Shown here piece after piece: positions 1 to 7,674 of a DNA stretch of 31,985 nt. How positions within the stretch are numbered: the first letter of the stretch is position 1; every line of letters begins with the position of its first letter. The position numbers and the translations under genes are program-made. The DNA comes from JBEKHI01 sp050012355 (GTDB lineage: Bacteria > Actinomycetota > Actinomycetes > Streptosporangiales > Streptosporangiaceae): contig JBEKHI010000069.1 in NCBI GenBank assembly GCA_050012355.1, positions 1 to 31,985 on the forward strand, read 5' to 3'. The notes beneath the pieces were generated by a model. The model was not told where the DNA came from. It made no database searches and saw nothing but the letters and a program-made list of their open reading frames with translations.

Positions 1-78
1 ACATTACTGGGGTGTCTCCTTCGCTGGAGAAATAATCGTTCGAGAATCACTGGGCGGCGGCGTAGGATCAGCACTTCT

Positions 79-885
79 ATGCGCGCGACGGCCCGGGTGT
101 ACTGGCGGCTCCTGGTCGCCGGCTTCCGTCGCCAGTCGGCCTACCGGCTCGCCGCGCTGGGCGGTCTCGTCGCCAACCTGACCTTCGGGTTGCTGAAGGT
201 GGCGATACTGTTCGCCACCGTCCGGGCCGCGGGCGGCGAGTTGCACGGATACAACACCGCCTCGATGAGCACGTACGTCTGGCTCTCCCAGGGGCTGCTC
301 GGCTCGGTCAACCTGACCGGCCGCACCGATCTTGCGCTGCGGGTCAAGGATGGCCAGGTCGCGGTCGACTTCCTGCGGCCCGTCGACCTGCAGGCGGCGA
401 CGATCGCCACCGAGGCGGGCGCGTCCCTGTTCGCTCTTATCCCGCGCGGACTGCCGTCGGTGCTGCTCGGCGCCGTCACCGTTGGCATACTCCTGCCGAC
501 GTCCCCGGTGTTCTACCTGCTCGGCGCGGTCAGCCTGCTCCTGGGTGTCACGATCTCCGCGGCGACGGTCTACCTGGTCGCGGTGGCCGGGTTCTGGCTG
601 GTGGAGACGCGCGGCCCGCAGATGCTGTACATGCTCGCGTCTGGCTTCCTGGGCGGGCTCTACGTGCCGATCGCGCTGTTCCCGGCGTGGCTGCGGACCG
701 TCGCCGCGGCCACGCCCTTCCCCTCCATCATGATGTATCCCGTCGATGTCCTGTCCGGACTCGGCGGTGCCGGCAGCGCTGCCAAGCTGGTGCTGGCGCA
801 ACTGGCATGGCTGACCGCGGTGGCGGCCATCGGCCAGTTGCTCACCCGTGCGGGCCGCCGTCGGCTGGAGGTGCAAGGTGGCTGA
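79..885 (+). CDS. ABC-2 type permease, first of two exporter subunits
   Basis: Integral membrane subunit of an ABC-2 type exporter, 268 aa. The sequence has an N-terminal cytoplasmic stretch with Arg/Tyr residues, then hydrophobic segments near residues 28-48, 120-145, 150-180 and 185-210, ending in a basic tail. It matches the pattern of the DUF990/COG4587 permeases that occur as a pair with a second permease and an ATPase. It is followed by the second permease with an 8-bp overlap and then the ATPase, so the three form one operon. The start at ATG 79 gives a normal length; the ribosome site ahead of it is weak (AGGA about 10 nt upstream). The substrate cannot be told; relatives are annotated as antibiotic or lipid exporters, which is only inference here. 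Confidence 0.85.
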   Translation: MRATARVYWRLLVAGFRRQSAYRLAALGGLVANLTFGLLKVAILFATVRAAGGELHGYNTASMSTYVWLSQGLLGSVNLTGRTDLALRVKDGQVAVDFLRPVDLQAATIATEAGASLFALIPRGLPSVLLGAVTVGILLPTSPVFYLLGAVSLLLGVTISAATVYLVAVAGFWLVETRGPQMLYMLASGFLGGLYVPIALFPAWLRTVAAATPFPSIMMYPVDVLSGLGGAGSAAKLVLAQLAWLTAVAAIGQLLTRAGRRRLEVQGG

Positions 886-1699
886 GACCGCCGGGCTGCG
901 CGAGCGGCTGCGGCCTTACCGGGCCGTCCTCGCCTCGCGCGCCCGCTCGCAGCGCGCCTACCGGACCAGCTTCGCCATCGACCTGGGTAGCTCCCTGCTA
1001 GTCGGCCTGGTCGAACTGGCCGAGATCTGGGTGCTGTTCAGCAATGTCACCGTCCTCGGCGGGATGCGCTTCAACCAGATACTGCTCGTCTTCGGCATGG
1101 CCGACCTGTCCTTCTCGCTGGCCGACCTCTCCTTCGGCCACCTCGACACCCTGCCGGACTTCCTGCGGGCCGGTACGCTCGACGCCTTTTACCTGCGCCC
1201 GCAGCCCATCCTGCTGCAGCTGATCACCAGCGACATCTCGCTGCGCCGGCTCGCCCGGGCAGCGGTCGGCGCCAGCGCCCTAGGCATCGGCCTAGCCACC
1301 GCGGGAGTGTCCTGGGGCCCGCACACCGTGGTGCTGCTGGTGCTTGGGCTGGTCAGCGGGTACGGCACGTTCACGGGATTGTTCGTATGGGCGGCCGGAC
1401 TGCAGTTCTTCCTCCTGGACGGCGCGGAGATGACCAACGCCTTCGTGTACGGCGGGCGCTATGCCGCCACCCAGCCCGCCGCGGTCTGGTCCCGGCCACT
1501 CAAGCTCGTGTTCGGGTTCTTCTTCCCGATGGCCTTCACCGCCTACCTGCCGACGGTGACGATGCTCGGCCTGCCCGGCTCGGACTGGCTGCCAGCCTGG
1601 CTGGGCTGGTGCGCTCCGGCCGCCGCGGTGTGGGCATGGCTGATGGGACTGCTGTGCTGGCGGTGGGGACTGCGCCACTACCAAGGAGGCGGCGGATGA
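878..1699 (+). CDS. ABC-2 type permease, second exporter subunit
   Basis: Second membrane subunit of the exporter, 273 aa, of the COG3694 type that partners COG4587 permeases. I place the start at GTG 878 because GGAGG lies 6 nt upstream and the resulting 8-bp overlap with the first permease fits translational coupling. Hydrophobic stretches are visible near residues 35-55, 60-80, 130-165, 170-190 and 220-265. The stop overlaps the ATG of the ATPase gene (ATGA). Together the two permeases would form the transmembrane heterodimer energised by the ATPase. Confidence 0.85.
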   Translation: MAETAGLRERLRPYRAVLASRARSQRAYRTSFAIDLGSSLLVGLVELAEIWVLFSNVTVLGGMRFNQILLVFGMADLSFSLADLSFGHLDTLPDFLRAGTLDAFYLRPQPILLQLITSDISLRRLARAAVGASALGIGLATAGVSWGPHTVVLLVLGLVSGYGTFTGLFVWAAGLQFFLLDGAEMTNAFVYGGRYAATQPAAVWSRPLKLVFGFFFPMAFTAYLPTVTMLGLPGSDWLPAWLGWCAPAAAVWAWLMGLLCWRWGLRHYQGGGG

Positions 1700-2652
1700 G
1701 CGACGCGATCATTGATGCCGACGGCCTGACTCGCGAGTTCCGGATACGCGACGGGAGGCGCAGGCGGCTGCTCACCGCGGTCGACTGCCTCACCTTCGCG
1801 ATCGAGCCGGGCGAGGCGGTGGGCTACATCGGTGCCAATGGCGCCGGAAAGTCAACCACCATCAAGATGCTCACCGGAATCCTGGTACCCACCGCCGGCC
1901 GCGTCCTCACCTGCGGGCTGCGCCCAGTGCCGGACCGGCGGCGGCTGGCGCGGCAGGTCGGGGTCGTGTTCGGCCAGCGTTCGCAGCTGTGGTGGGACCT
2001 GCCGGTCCGCGAGTCGTTCCGTATCCTGGCCGCGATCCACACGCTCACCAGGGCCGAAGAAAACGACCGTACCGCCGAACTCGTCGAACAGCTTGAGCTC
2101 GGCGGTTTCCTGTCGGTCCCGGTACGCCAGCTGTCCCTGGGCCAGCGGATGCGTGCCGAGGTCGCCGCCGCGCTGCTGCACTCACCCCGGTTGGTGATCC
2201 TGGACGAGCCGACCATCGGCCTCGACGTGCTTTCCAAGCAGCGGCTGCGGGAGTTCCTGATCAGCGAGCGCCGCCTGCACGGCACGACCCTGCTGCTCAC
2301 CACGCACGACATGGGAGACATGGAACGGCTGTGCGACCGGATCCTGGTGATCGACCGCGGCCGGCTCGCCTACGACGGGGATCTGCCCGGGCTGTCCCGC
2401 ACCGTCGGCGCCGAGCGGGTGCTGGTGGTCGACCTAGCCGAGCCCGGGCCGGACCTGACCGGCCTGGACAGTGCTCGGCACCTTTCCTCGGAGGCCGACG
2501 GGCTCCGGCAACGGCTCGCGTTCGACGCCGAGGAGACCACGGCGGCGAAGGTGCTGGCGGCCGTCTCCGATAAGGCCGAAGTAGTCGACCTCACCGTGGA
2601 GGAACCCGACATCGAAGACGTCGTGCGCAGGATCTACGCCGCGAGCCGCTGA
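1696..2652 (+). CDS. ABC exporter ATP-binding protein
   Basis: Cytoplasmic ATPase of the ABC-2 exporter, 318 aa. Visible motifs are Walker A GANGAGKST, signature LSLGQ, Walker B LVILDEPT, the D-loop GLD and the switch histidine in TTHD. The Q-loop region reads VFGQRSQLWWD, which is typical of the COG4586 group that pairs with COG4587/COG3694 permeases. The C-terminal about 80 residues form the usual accessory domain. The start ATG 1696 overlaps the upstream stop by 4 bp. The gene ends the operon and faces the nitrile hydratase genes across 98 bp, where only a weak hairpin (CCACC/GGTGG near 2730) is seen. Confidence 0.9.
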   Translation: MSDAIIDADGLTREFRIRDGRRRRLLTAVDCLTFAIEPGEAVGYIGANGAGKSTTIKMLTGILVPTAGRVLTCGLRPVPDRRRLARQVGVVFGQRSQLWWDLPVRESFRILAAIHTLTRAEENDRTAELVEQLELGGFLSVPVRQLSLGQRMRAEVAAALLHSPRLVILDEPTIGLDVLSKQRLREFLISERRLHGTTLLLTTHDMGDMERLCDRILVIDRGRLAYDGDLPGLSRTVGAERVLVVDLAEPGPDLTGLDSARHLSSEADGLRQRLAFDAEETTAAKVLAAVSDKAEVVDLTVEEPDIEDVVRRIYAASR

Positions 2653-2750
2653 CGCCCGCTCCGCCCGACGCCCCAATTGCCCGAAATGCGCGCTTCCTCC
2701 CATCGCTAGCGCCATAGGCCCATCGATGGCCCACCGCTGGGGTGGCGGGG

Positions 2751-3326
2751 CTACACCAACGCGGTCCCGACGAGCCCATTGCGGGTGACCAGGGCGGCGA
2801 GCTCGTCGGCGTTCAGGTCGGCCGTCCCGGCCGGCCGTGATGGCAGCACCAGGTAGCGGGCTTCCGACGTGGAGTCCCACACCGAGATCCTCGTGTCGTC
2901 CGGGAGACTGACGCCGAACTCGGCGAGCACCGCCCGTGGCTCGCGCACCGTCCGCGACCGGTAGGCGAACGACTTGTACCAGCCGGGTGACGGCCCGAGC
3001 AGTGACACCGGATAGCAGGAGCACAGCGTGCAGACGATCACGTTGTGCTCCTCCGCCTCGTTCGCGACCACCCGGAGCTGGTAACCGAGCGAGCCGAACC
3101 CCAGTTCCCCCGCCGCGGCGTTACCGTCGGACAGCAGCACCGACCGGTACGACGGATCGGTCCAGGCCCGCGCCACCATCCGCGCGCCGTTCACCGGCGA
3201 CGCGTCCGCGTACAGCCTGGTCAGGTAGCCGTCGATCTCTTCGTCGGTCACCAGCCCGGCGGCGATCAGCCGTTCCTCCAGCCGCCGCGTCCGCGCCGCC
3301 GCGGGCAGGTCGTCATGCTCGCTCAA
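2751..3326 (-). CDS. nthA: Nitrile hydratase alpha subunit (Co-type)
   Basis: Catalytic metal-binding subunit of a nitrile hydratase, which hydrates a nitrile to an amide; 191 aa. The metal claw C99-T-L-C102-S103-C104 is intact, and Thr at the second position is the established marker of cobalt rather than iron enzymes. Flanking family blocks (GWYK, YRSR, PR-VL-EFG) are present. I chose the TTG start at 3326 because GGGAG lies about 7 nt upstream and the upstream extension in frame is not family-like. The start lies 14 bp inside the preceding beta C-terminal gene, so the three genes are translationally coupled. Thiocyanate hydrolase gamma subunits carry the same claw, so thiocyanate or a heterocyclic nitrile are alternative substrates. 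Confidence 0.9.
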   Translation of the reverse strand: MSEHDDLPAAARTRRLEERLIAAGLVTDEEIDGYLTRLYADASPVNGARMVARAWTDPSYRSVLLSDGNAAAGELGFGSLGYQLRVVANEAEEHNVIVCTLCSCYPVSLLGPSPGWYKSFAYRSRTVREPRAVLAEFGVSLPDDTRISVWDSTSEARYLVLPSRPAGTADLNADELAALVTRNGLVGTALV

Positions 3327-3573
3327 GATAGGACTCCCACAGGTCGACGGTGACGGTGTGATCCCCGGTCCCCCACAAGTCACCGGCGCGGAACCGCACG
3401 GCGTAGCAGGTCTCCACCTGGTTCACGCCCCGCGCCGACGCGTCCGGCAGCGCCCAGTCGCCGAGCACCGCGACGATCTCCCCTGGCTGTCCGCGCACGT
3501 AACGAGGCGCCCGGGTATGCCCGTCCGTGTCCACGGTCCGCACCCGGACCCTGGCCCCCGCCGGGTAGCTCAT
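3313..3573 (-). CDS. Nitrile hydratase beta subunit, C-terminal part (separate gene)
   Basis: Encodes only the C-terminal, SH3-like domain of a nitrile hydratase beta subunit, 86 aa. Typical blocks are visible: the start 'F/A-G-RVRVR', the centre TRAPRYVRG-PG-I, and the end VDLWESYLE. In most nitrile hydratases this is fused to the N-terminal beta domain. Here the N-terminal half is a separate gene that overlaps by 4 bp (ATGA). The same split is known in thiocyanate hydrolase and in the three-subunit toyocamycin nitrile hydratase (ToyJKL), so this is probably a true three-subunit enzyme rather than a frameshift. It ends inside the alpha gene. Confidence 0.88.
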   Translation of the reverse strand: MSYPAGARVRVRTVDTDGHTRAPRYVRGQPGEIVAVLGDWALPDASARGVNQVETCYAVRFRAGDLWGTGDHTVTVDLWESYLERA

Positions 3574-3833
3574 CCGAGCCCCTTCTCGTCGGCCAGGGTC
3601 TCCAGGGCGCCGAGCCAGCGCTCGTAGTACGACGCATGGAGGTACTCAGCCGGCGGCAGCCGCTCGATCGCGTCCCGCAGTTCGTCGCTGTTGAACAGCC
3701 CGTGCTTGCGCAGCACCGCGGCGAGCGCGTACACCCGGGCCTCCCAGTCCGCGGCGAACGCCACCTCACCGTTCTCCCGCACCGGCACCGGCCCGAACCC
3801 GGTCTGCCCGCCCATGTCATGAACCCGGCTCAT
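3570..3833 (-). CDS. Nitrile hydratase beta subunit, N-terminal part (separate gene)
   Basis: Encodes the N-terminal helical domain of the nitrile hydratase beta subunit, 87 aa. It opens with the family hallmark VHDMGGQTGFGPV and continues with the helices around WEARVYAL, FRD/ELRDAIE and YYERWLGALE. It is the first gene of a three-gene minus-strand operon. A candidate -10 hexamer TAGCGT lies at 3841-3846, 7 nt before the ATG, with TTGGCT at 3865-3870, so the transcript may be leaderless. No separate cobalt-insertion activator gene is seen nearby; this small protein resembles such activators only as far as all beta N-terminal domains do. Confidence 0.88.
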   Translation of the reverse strand: MSRVHDMGGQTGFGPVPVRENGEVAFAADWEARVYALAAVLRKHGLFNSDELRDAIERLPPAEYLHASYYERWLGALETLADEKGLG

Positions 3834-3926
3834 CTATCCGACGCTAACCGGTCGGCCCGCTGTAGCCAAGGTTTACTCGAACTGCGCTGCTTGCCAGCTA
3901 AGCGCCGCGACGGCCAGAGTTAACCC

Positions 3927-4334
3927 ATGCCCCGCATAGCCGGCCAGATTGTCATCCTCACCGTCACCGACGTTGACCGGAGCGCAGCTTGGTACTGCGA
4001 TCTCCTCGGCATGGATGAAACCGGCCGCTACGTCCAGCCGGACGGCCACCTCGCGCAGGTGTGCCTCGCTGAGCAGTTCAGCGGCGTGGAACTATGCCTG
4101 GTGGATCACCAATCCAGGCAGGCCACCTTCGACGAATTCCAGATCGGGCTGGATCACCTGGAGTTTCTGGTAGCTCATCGCGGTGAGCTTGATACATGGG
4201 TGGCGCGCCTGGACGAACTCGGAATACCTCATTCCGGCGTCAAGGAGCCCCCATACACTGCCAACGCCATGGTCACCTTCCGCGATCCAGACAATATTCA
4301 GCTCGAATTCTTCTGGCGACTACCCCGGCAATGA
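3927..4334 (+). CDS. VOC family protein (glyoxalase/bleomycin resistance fold)
   Basis: Small metal-dependent or ligand-binding protein of the vicinal oxygen chelate superfamily, 135 aa. Two beta-alpha-beta-beta-beta repeats can be traced: the first begins VILTVTDVDRSAAWYCDLLGM, the second LDHLEFLVA. A C-terminal FRDPDNIQLEFF supplies the usual Glu ligand, and His in LDHLEF is a second candidate ligand. Members include glyoxalases, dioxygenases and antibiotic-binding proteins; nothing here picks one. The gene is divergent from the nitrile hydratase operon and its last 62 bp overlap the end of the convergent MpaB-like gene. Confidence 0.8.
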   Translation: MPRIAGQIVILTVTDVDRSAAWYCDLLGMDETGRYVQPDGHLAQVCLAEQFSGVELCLVDHQSRQATFDEFQIGLDHLEFLVAHRGELDTWVARLDELGIPHSGVKEPPYTANAMVTFRDPDNIQLEFFWRLPRQ

Positions 4335-5067
4335 CGCTAAACATCCGCCGCGCCCACCTCGGCAGGGTGAAGAACGCCAGCACGCTCACCGGCGGCAGCC
4401 CTAGTTTCAGGACACGGTTGCCATCAGGCACCGGTGGGTGCAAGCTCAGCCGCAGCGTCTCCCGTGCCTCATCGCACACCTGCAGCCTCGGCCTGATCTC
4501 CTCGTAGTAGGCGTCGAGCTCGGCCATCGACGCGGGAGCCAACCCGCGGTCGAGACCGATCAGCTCCGCGCTCGCGCGCTGCTCGGCCACGAAGGCATCG
4601 AGATCCGCGGCCGAGAACGGCAGCCTGGCGCGGCGGGCGATGTCGACGCAGGAGGCGACCTCGCCACAATGCACCCACAGCAGCAGTTCGGGCTCGTCGA
4701 CCCGGTACTGGGTGCTATCGGGATCGGTCCCGGTCAGCCCGTCATGAATCCTGCGCACCCGGCGTCCCGCGCGTTCGGCCTCCGCGAGCGTTCCGAACGT
4801 TCGTGTCTCGAGAAACTTCCTGGTCCGCCGCAGCCTGGCCCAGGCGTCCACCGGTTCTGTGAGGGCGTCGGCGTTCTGCAGCGTGCCACGTATCACCCGA
4901 GGATGCAGCGCCTGCAGGTACAGCGCGCGAACGATCGCCACCCACATGATCCGGGCGTTCATCACGCGCCAGGTCACCGACCCCGGACCGAACAAGCCGT
5001 CATCTTCCCTGGCCGGGTCGTGCGGACTCGTGTACGTGTAAGGCGTGGCGCTCACCATGCCGATCAT
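4273..5067 (-). CDS. Oxygenase MpaB family protein (DUF2236)
   Basis: Predicted haem-type oxygenase-fold protein, 264 aa, related to the MpaB and latex-clearing families. Family features visible are the N-terminal GPGSVTWRV, the QALHP block, the RLRRTRKFLETRTFG segment and the histidine in RIHDGLTG, followed by ELLLWVHCGEVAS. The C-terminal quarter is shorter and more basic than I expect for the family. The start could be ATG 5067, ATG 5058 or GTG 5055. It begins 19 bp after the stop of the importer ATPase on the same strand, so it may be read through from that operon. Its substrate is unknown. Confidence 0.75.
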   Translation of the reverse strand: MIGMVSATPYTYTSPHDPAREDDGLFGPGSVTWRVMNARIMWVAIVRALYLQALHPRVIRGTLQNADALTEPVDAWARLRRTRKFLETRTFGTLAEAERAGRRVRRIHDGLTGTDPDSTQYRVDEPELLLWVHCGEVASCVDIARRARLPFSAADLDAFVAEQRASAELIGLDRGLAPASMAELDAYYEEIRPRLQVCDEARETLRLSLHPPVPDGNRVLKLGLPPVSVLAFFTLPRWARRMFSVIAGVVARRIRAEYCLDRGR

Positions 5068-5085
5068 CGCACACAGGTTCCGGAG

Positions 5086-6147
5086 TTACCGCCCTGCTGG
5101 GGTCGTGACAAGCACCTCGCCATCGTGAGCCGCGAGCCCGACCTGGACCGAGACACCGGGCGTCAGCGTGCCCGCCGACGCGCTCGGCACGTCGACCAGC
5201 ACCGTCGTGTCGCCGGACAGCAGCACCGCGATCCGGGTGACCGAGCCGAGGAAGGTCGTGCCGGACACGATCCCGTTACCACCGTCGGCGCCGGAAACCG
5301 TCAGCGCCTCCGGCCGCACCAGTACGTCCACGGTTCCGGTTCCGCCCATCTCCCCGTGCGCGGGCACGGTACCGCCGAGCACCTCGACGGCCCCGCCGGG
5401 CAGCAGGGTGCCAGGGACGCGGTTCATCGTGCCGACGAACTCGGCGACGAACGCCGTCGCCGGCTGGCTGTACAGCTCGGACGGGGACGCGACCTGCTCG
5501 AGTTTCCCGCCGCGCATCACGCCAACCCGGTCGGCGACCGACAGCGCTTCCTCCTGGTCGTGGGTCACGAACAGCGTGGTGGTGCCGAGCCGCTGCTGCA
5601 GTGAGCGGATCTGCTCGCGAAGCTGCAGCCGGACCTTCGCGTCCAGAGCGGACAGCGGTTCGTCGAGCAGCAGCACCCGGGGCTCGATGGCCAGCGCACG
5701 GGCCAGCGCGACCCGCTGCTGCTGCCCGCCCGACAGCTGATGCGGGTACTGACCGGCCTGCGGCGCGAGCCCGACCATGTCCAGCAGTTCGGCCGCCTTC
5801 GACCGCCGGTCGCCCGCGCCGAGCCGGCGCATCCGCAGCCCGAACGCCACGTTGTCGAGGGCGGTCATGTTCGGGAACAGGCTGTAGCTCTGGAACACCA
5901 TGCCCATGTCCCGCTTGGCGGCCGGCACCCGCGACACGTCCGCGCCGTTCACGTGCACGGCGCCACTGTCGGCGGTCTCGAAGCCAGCCACGATCCGGAG
6001 CGCGGTCGTCTTGCCGCAGCCGGACGGGCCGAGCAGCGCGACGAGTTCGCCCGCCTCGATCTCAAGCGACAGCCCGTCCAGGGCCGTCACCCCGCCAAAC
6101 GAGCGGGTCAGGTCTTTCAGCGTCAGTGCAGTCATCCCAGCGGTCAT
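5086..6147 (-). CDS. ABC importer ATP-binding protein (2-aminoethylphosphonate/Fe type)
   Basis: ATPase of a binding-protein-dependent importer, 353 aa. Motifs are Walker A GPSGCGKTT, signature LSGGQQQR, Walker B LLLDEPLSALD, H-loop FVTHDQEEAL and a C-terminal TOBE region from about residue 240. This is the PotA/FbpC/PhnT-like class. The substrate call of phosphonate rests on context: the binding protein of this operon and the phosphonate catabolic genes at 18-21 kb share the same putative operator. The ATG at 6147 overlaps by one base (TGATG) a TGA that would close the original, undeleted permease gene, evidence of ancestral translational coupling. Confidence 0.85.
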   Translation of the reverse strand: MTAGMTALTLKDLTRSFGGVTALDGLSLEIEAGELVALLGPSGCGKTTALRIVAGFETADSGAVHVNGADVSRVPAAKRDMGMVFQSYSLFPNMTALDNVAFGLRMRRLGAGDRRSKAAELLDMVGLAPQAGQYPHQLSGGQQQRVALARALAIEPRVLLLDEPLSALDAKVRLQLREQIRSLQQRLGTTTLFVTHDQEEALSVADRVGVMRGGKLEQVASPSELYSQPATAFVAEFVGTMNRVPGTLLPGGAVEVLGGTVPAHGEMGGTGTVDVLVRPEALTVSGADGGNGIVSGTTFLGSVTRIAVLLSGDTTVLVDVPSASAGTLTPGVSVQVGLAAHDGEVLVTTPAGR

Positions 6148-6763
6148 CAGAACAGCGATACCTTTCGTCCAGTTCGCCGCGCCTGGCGAGTGCCGGCCAG
6201 CGTGATCAGCAACAGGCGGTGGCCGACAGCAGCGCGGTGACCAGGTTCGGCAGCAGCACCCGCCACAGCGTGGTCAGCCACCCGGCGCCGAGCGACGACG
6301 CCGCTTCGGTCAGCGTTCGCAGGTCAAGCGCCCGCAGCCCAGCGTCGATGGTGCGGTACGCGAACGGCATCGCGAGCACCACGTACTCGAGAGCCAGCAG
6401 GTACACGCTCGATTTAAGGAAGCCGGGTGCCACCTGCAGCACGCCGATGACCAGTACCACCGGCGGGATGACGATCGGCAGGATCGTGATGCCCTCGAGC
6501 AGCCGCCGCAGCCGCGGCATCCGCAGGTGAACGTACACCGTGGTCGGCAGCATCAGCGCGATGGTGATCAGCGTGGTCACGACAGCCAGCCGCACCGACA
6601 GGCCGAGGGCGGTGGTGAATCCGGGCTGGCTGATCACCGACCCGAAGGAGGAGAAGCCAGCGAACCGCAGCGCCGCGTACAGCGGCAGCAGGAAGTACAC
6701 GGCGGCGACCACCAGGATGATCCACCGCCAGAAGGGGAGCCTCACCTGAGCCACCGTTTTCAC
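6147..6763 (-). pseudogene. ABC importer permease 2, C-terminal part deleted
   Basis: Second permease of the importer. The readable frame runs from GTG 6763 (overlapping the permease 1 stop as GTGA) to a TGA at 6206, only 185 aa, when relatives are about 260-280 aa. It contains the first transmembrane segments and the EAA loop (EAASSLGAGWLTTLWRVLLP), then breaks off after ALLSATACC. In another frame directly downstream the DNA reads LLLITLAGTRQARR and ends in a TGA that overlaps the ATPase ATG by one base, exactly where a normal permease gene should end. The simplest reading is an internal loss of about 60-75 codons plus a frame change, removing the last two membrane spans. Either the importer is dead or the assembly lost a segment. 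Confidence 0.75.
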
Positions 6764-7674
6764 CTCAACCACCGGGCCGCCCTTCGCTGGAGTATCACGT
6801 ACAACACCATCACCACCGCGATGATCAGCACCATGCCCAGGCCGAGTGCCTTCCCGACGTTCTGCTCGCCAGCTAGCACGTTGCCGTTGAGGAACGACCC
6901 GATCTGGATCGAGGTCAGCGGGATGGTGCCGCTGGTCAGTGCCTCGGCGGTGGCGTAGGCCGAGAACGCGCTGCCGAACAACAGCAGCACGCTGCCGAGG
7001 AACGACGGCAGCAGCACCGGGATGCCGACGTGCCGCCAGTAACGCCACGCGCCCGCGCCCAGGTTCTCCGCGGCTTCCCGCCACGACGGGCGCAGGCCCT
7101 CCAGGGCCGGCAGGATGACCAGCACCATCAGCGGGATCTGGAAGTACATGTACACGACCACGACACCGGCCAGCGTGTACAGCGTGAACCCGTGGTTGTA
7201 GGGGTTGAACCCGAGGTCGGTCAGCCAGCGAGTCGCCATCCCCGTCGTCCCGAGCGTGGCGATGAACAGGAAGGCCAGCGGAACCCCGCCGAAGTTGGCG
7301 AACACCCCGGAGGCGGTGACGCATACCTGGCGAAGTACCGTCCCTCGTTTTGCCGTAAAAATGGCGTACGCCAGGAGAAACCCGAGGATCCCGGGCAGCA
7401 CCGACGCCAGGATCGACAACAAAAGCGACTCGCCGAACCCATGCAGGTAGACACCGCTGGTGGCCAGCTTCACGTTGCTCAGGGTGGGACGCCCGCTCGT
7501 CGGATCGGTGAACGCGCCGACCGCGACGGCGATCATCGGGATCACCAAGCCAAGCAATACATATATTCCAAACGGCGCTACCCCAGCTACCCGGGCAAGC
7601 CGGCTCAGTACGCGGGGCACCCCGGAGGCCGGCTGGGCCTCCGGGGTGACCGCGGTCTGCGCGGTGACGGTCAT
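6760..7674 (-). CDS. ABC importer permease 1
   Basis: Intact inner-membrane permease of the importer, 304 aa. It has a cytoplasmic N-terminus, a first span near residues 35-55 and further spans to about residue 295. The cytoplasmic EAA loop reads EAAENLGAGAWRYWRHVGIPVLLPS. I place the start at ATG 7674 because it overlaps the stop of the binding-protein gene as TGATG; a start at 7695 would add residues unlike the family. The stop overlaps the GTG of permease 2. It belongs to the class used for 2-aminoethylphosphonate, iron(III), thiamine or spermidine uptake. Confidence 0.85.
   Translation of the reverse strand: MTVTAQTAVTPEAQPASGVPRVLSRLARVAGVAPFGIYVLLGLVIPMIAVAVGAFTDPTSGRPTLSNVKLATSGVYLHGFGESLLLSILASVLPGILGFLLAYAIFTAKRGTVLRQVCVTASGVFANFGGVPLAFLFIATLGTTGMATRWLTDLGFNPYNHGFTLYTLAGVVVVYMYFQIPLMVLVILPALEGLRPSWREAAENLGAGAWRYWRHVGIPVLLPSFLGSVLLLFGSAFSAYATAEALTSGTIPLTSIQIGSFLNGNVLAGEQNVGKALGLGMVLIIAVVMVLYVILQRRAARWLR

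Noticed and set aside
4..876. Long open minus-strand frame opposite the first permease
   Set aside because: Repetitive Arg/Gln/Gly-rich composition of a third-position-GC shadow; the plus-strand frame is a recognisable permease.
2711..2745. Terminator between the exporter and nitrile hydratase genes
   Set aside because: Stem of only about five pairs and no T-run; too weak to annotate.
3865..3870. TTGGCT upstream of the nitrile hydratase genes as a fifth GntR operator
   Set aside because: Only a half site (TTGGCTACAG), no CAA arm; more likely a -35 element.
4438..5604. A 388-codon plus-strand frame
   Set aside because: Antisense to the MpaB-like and ATPase genes, with low-complexity shadow composition.
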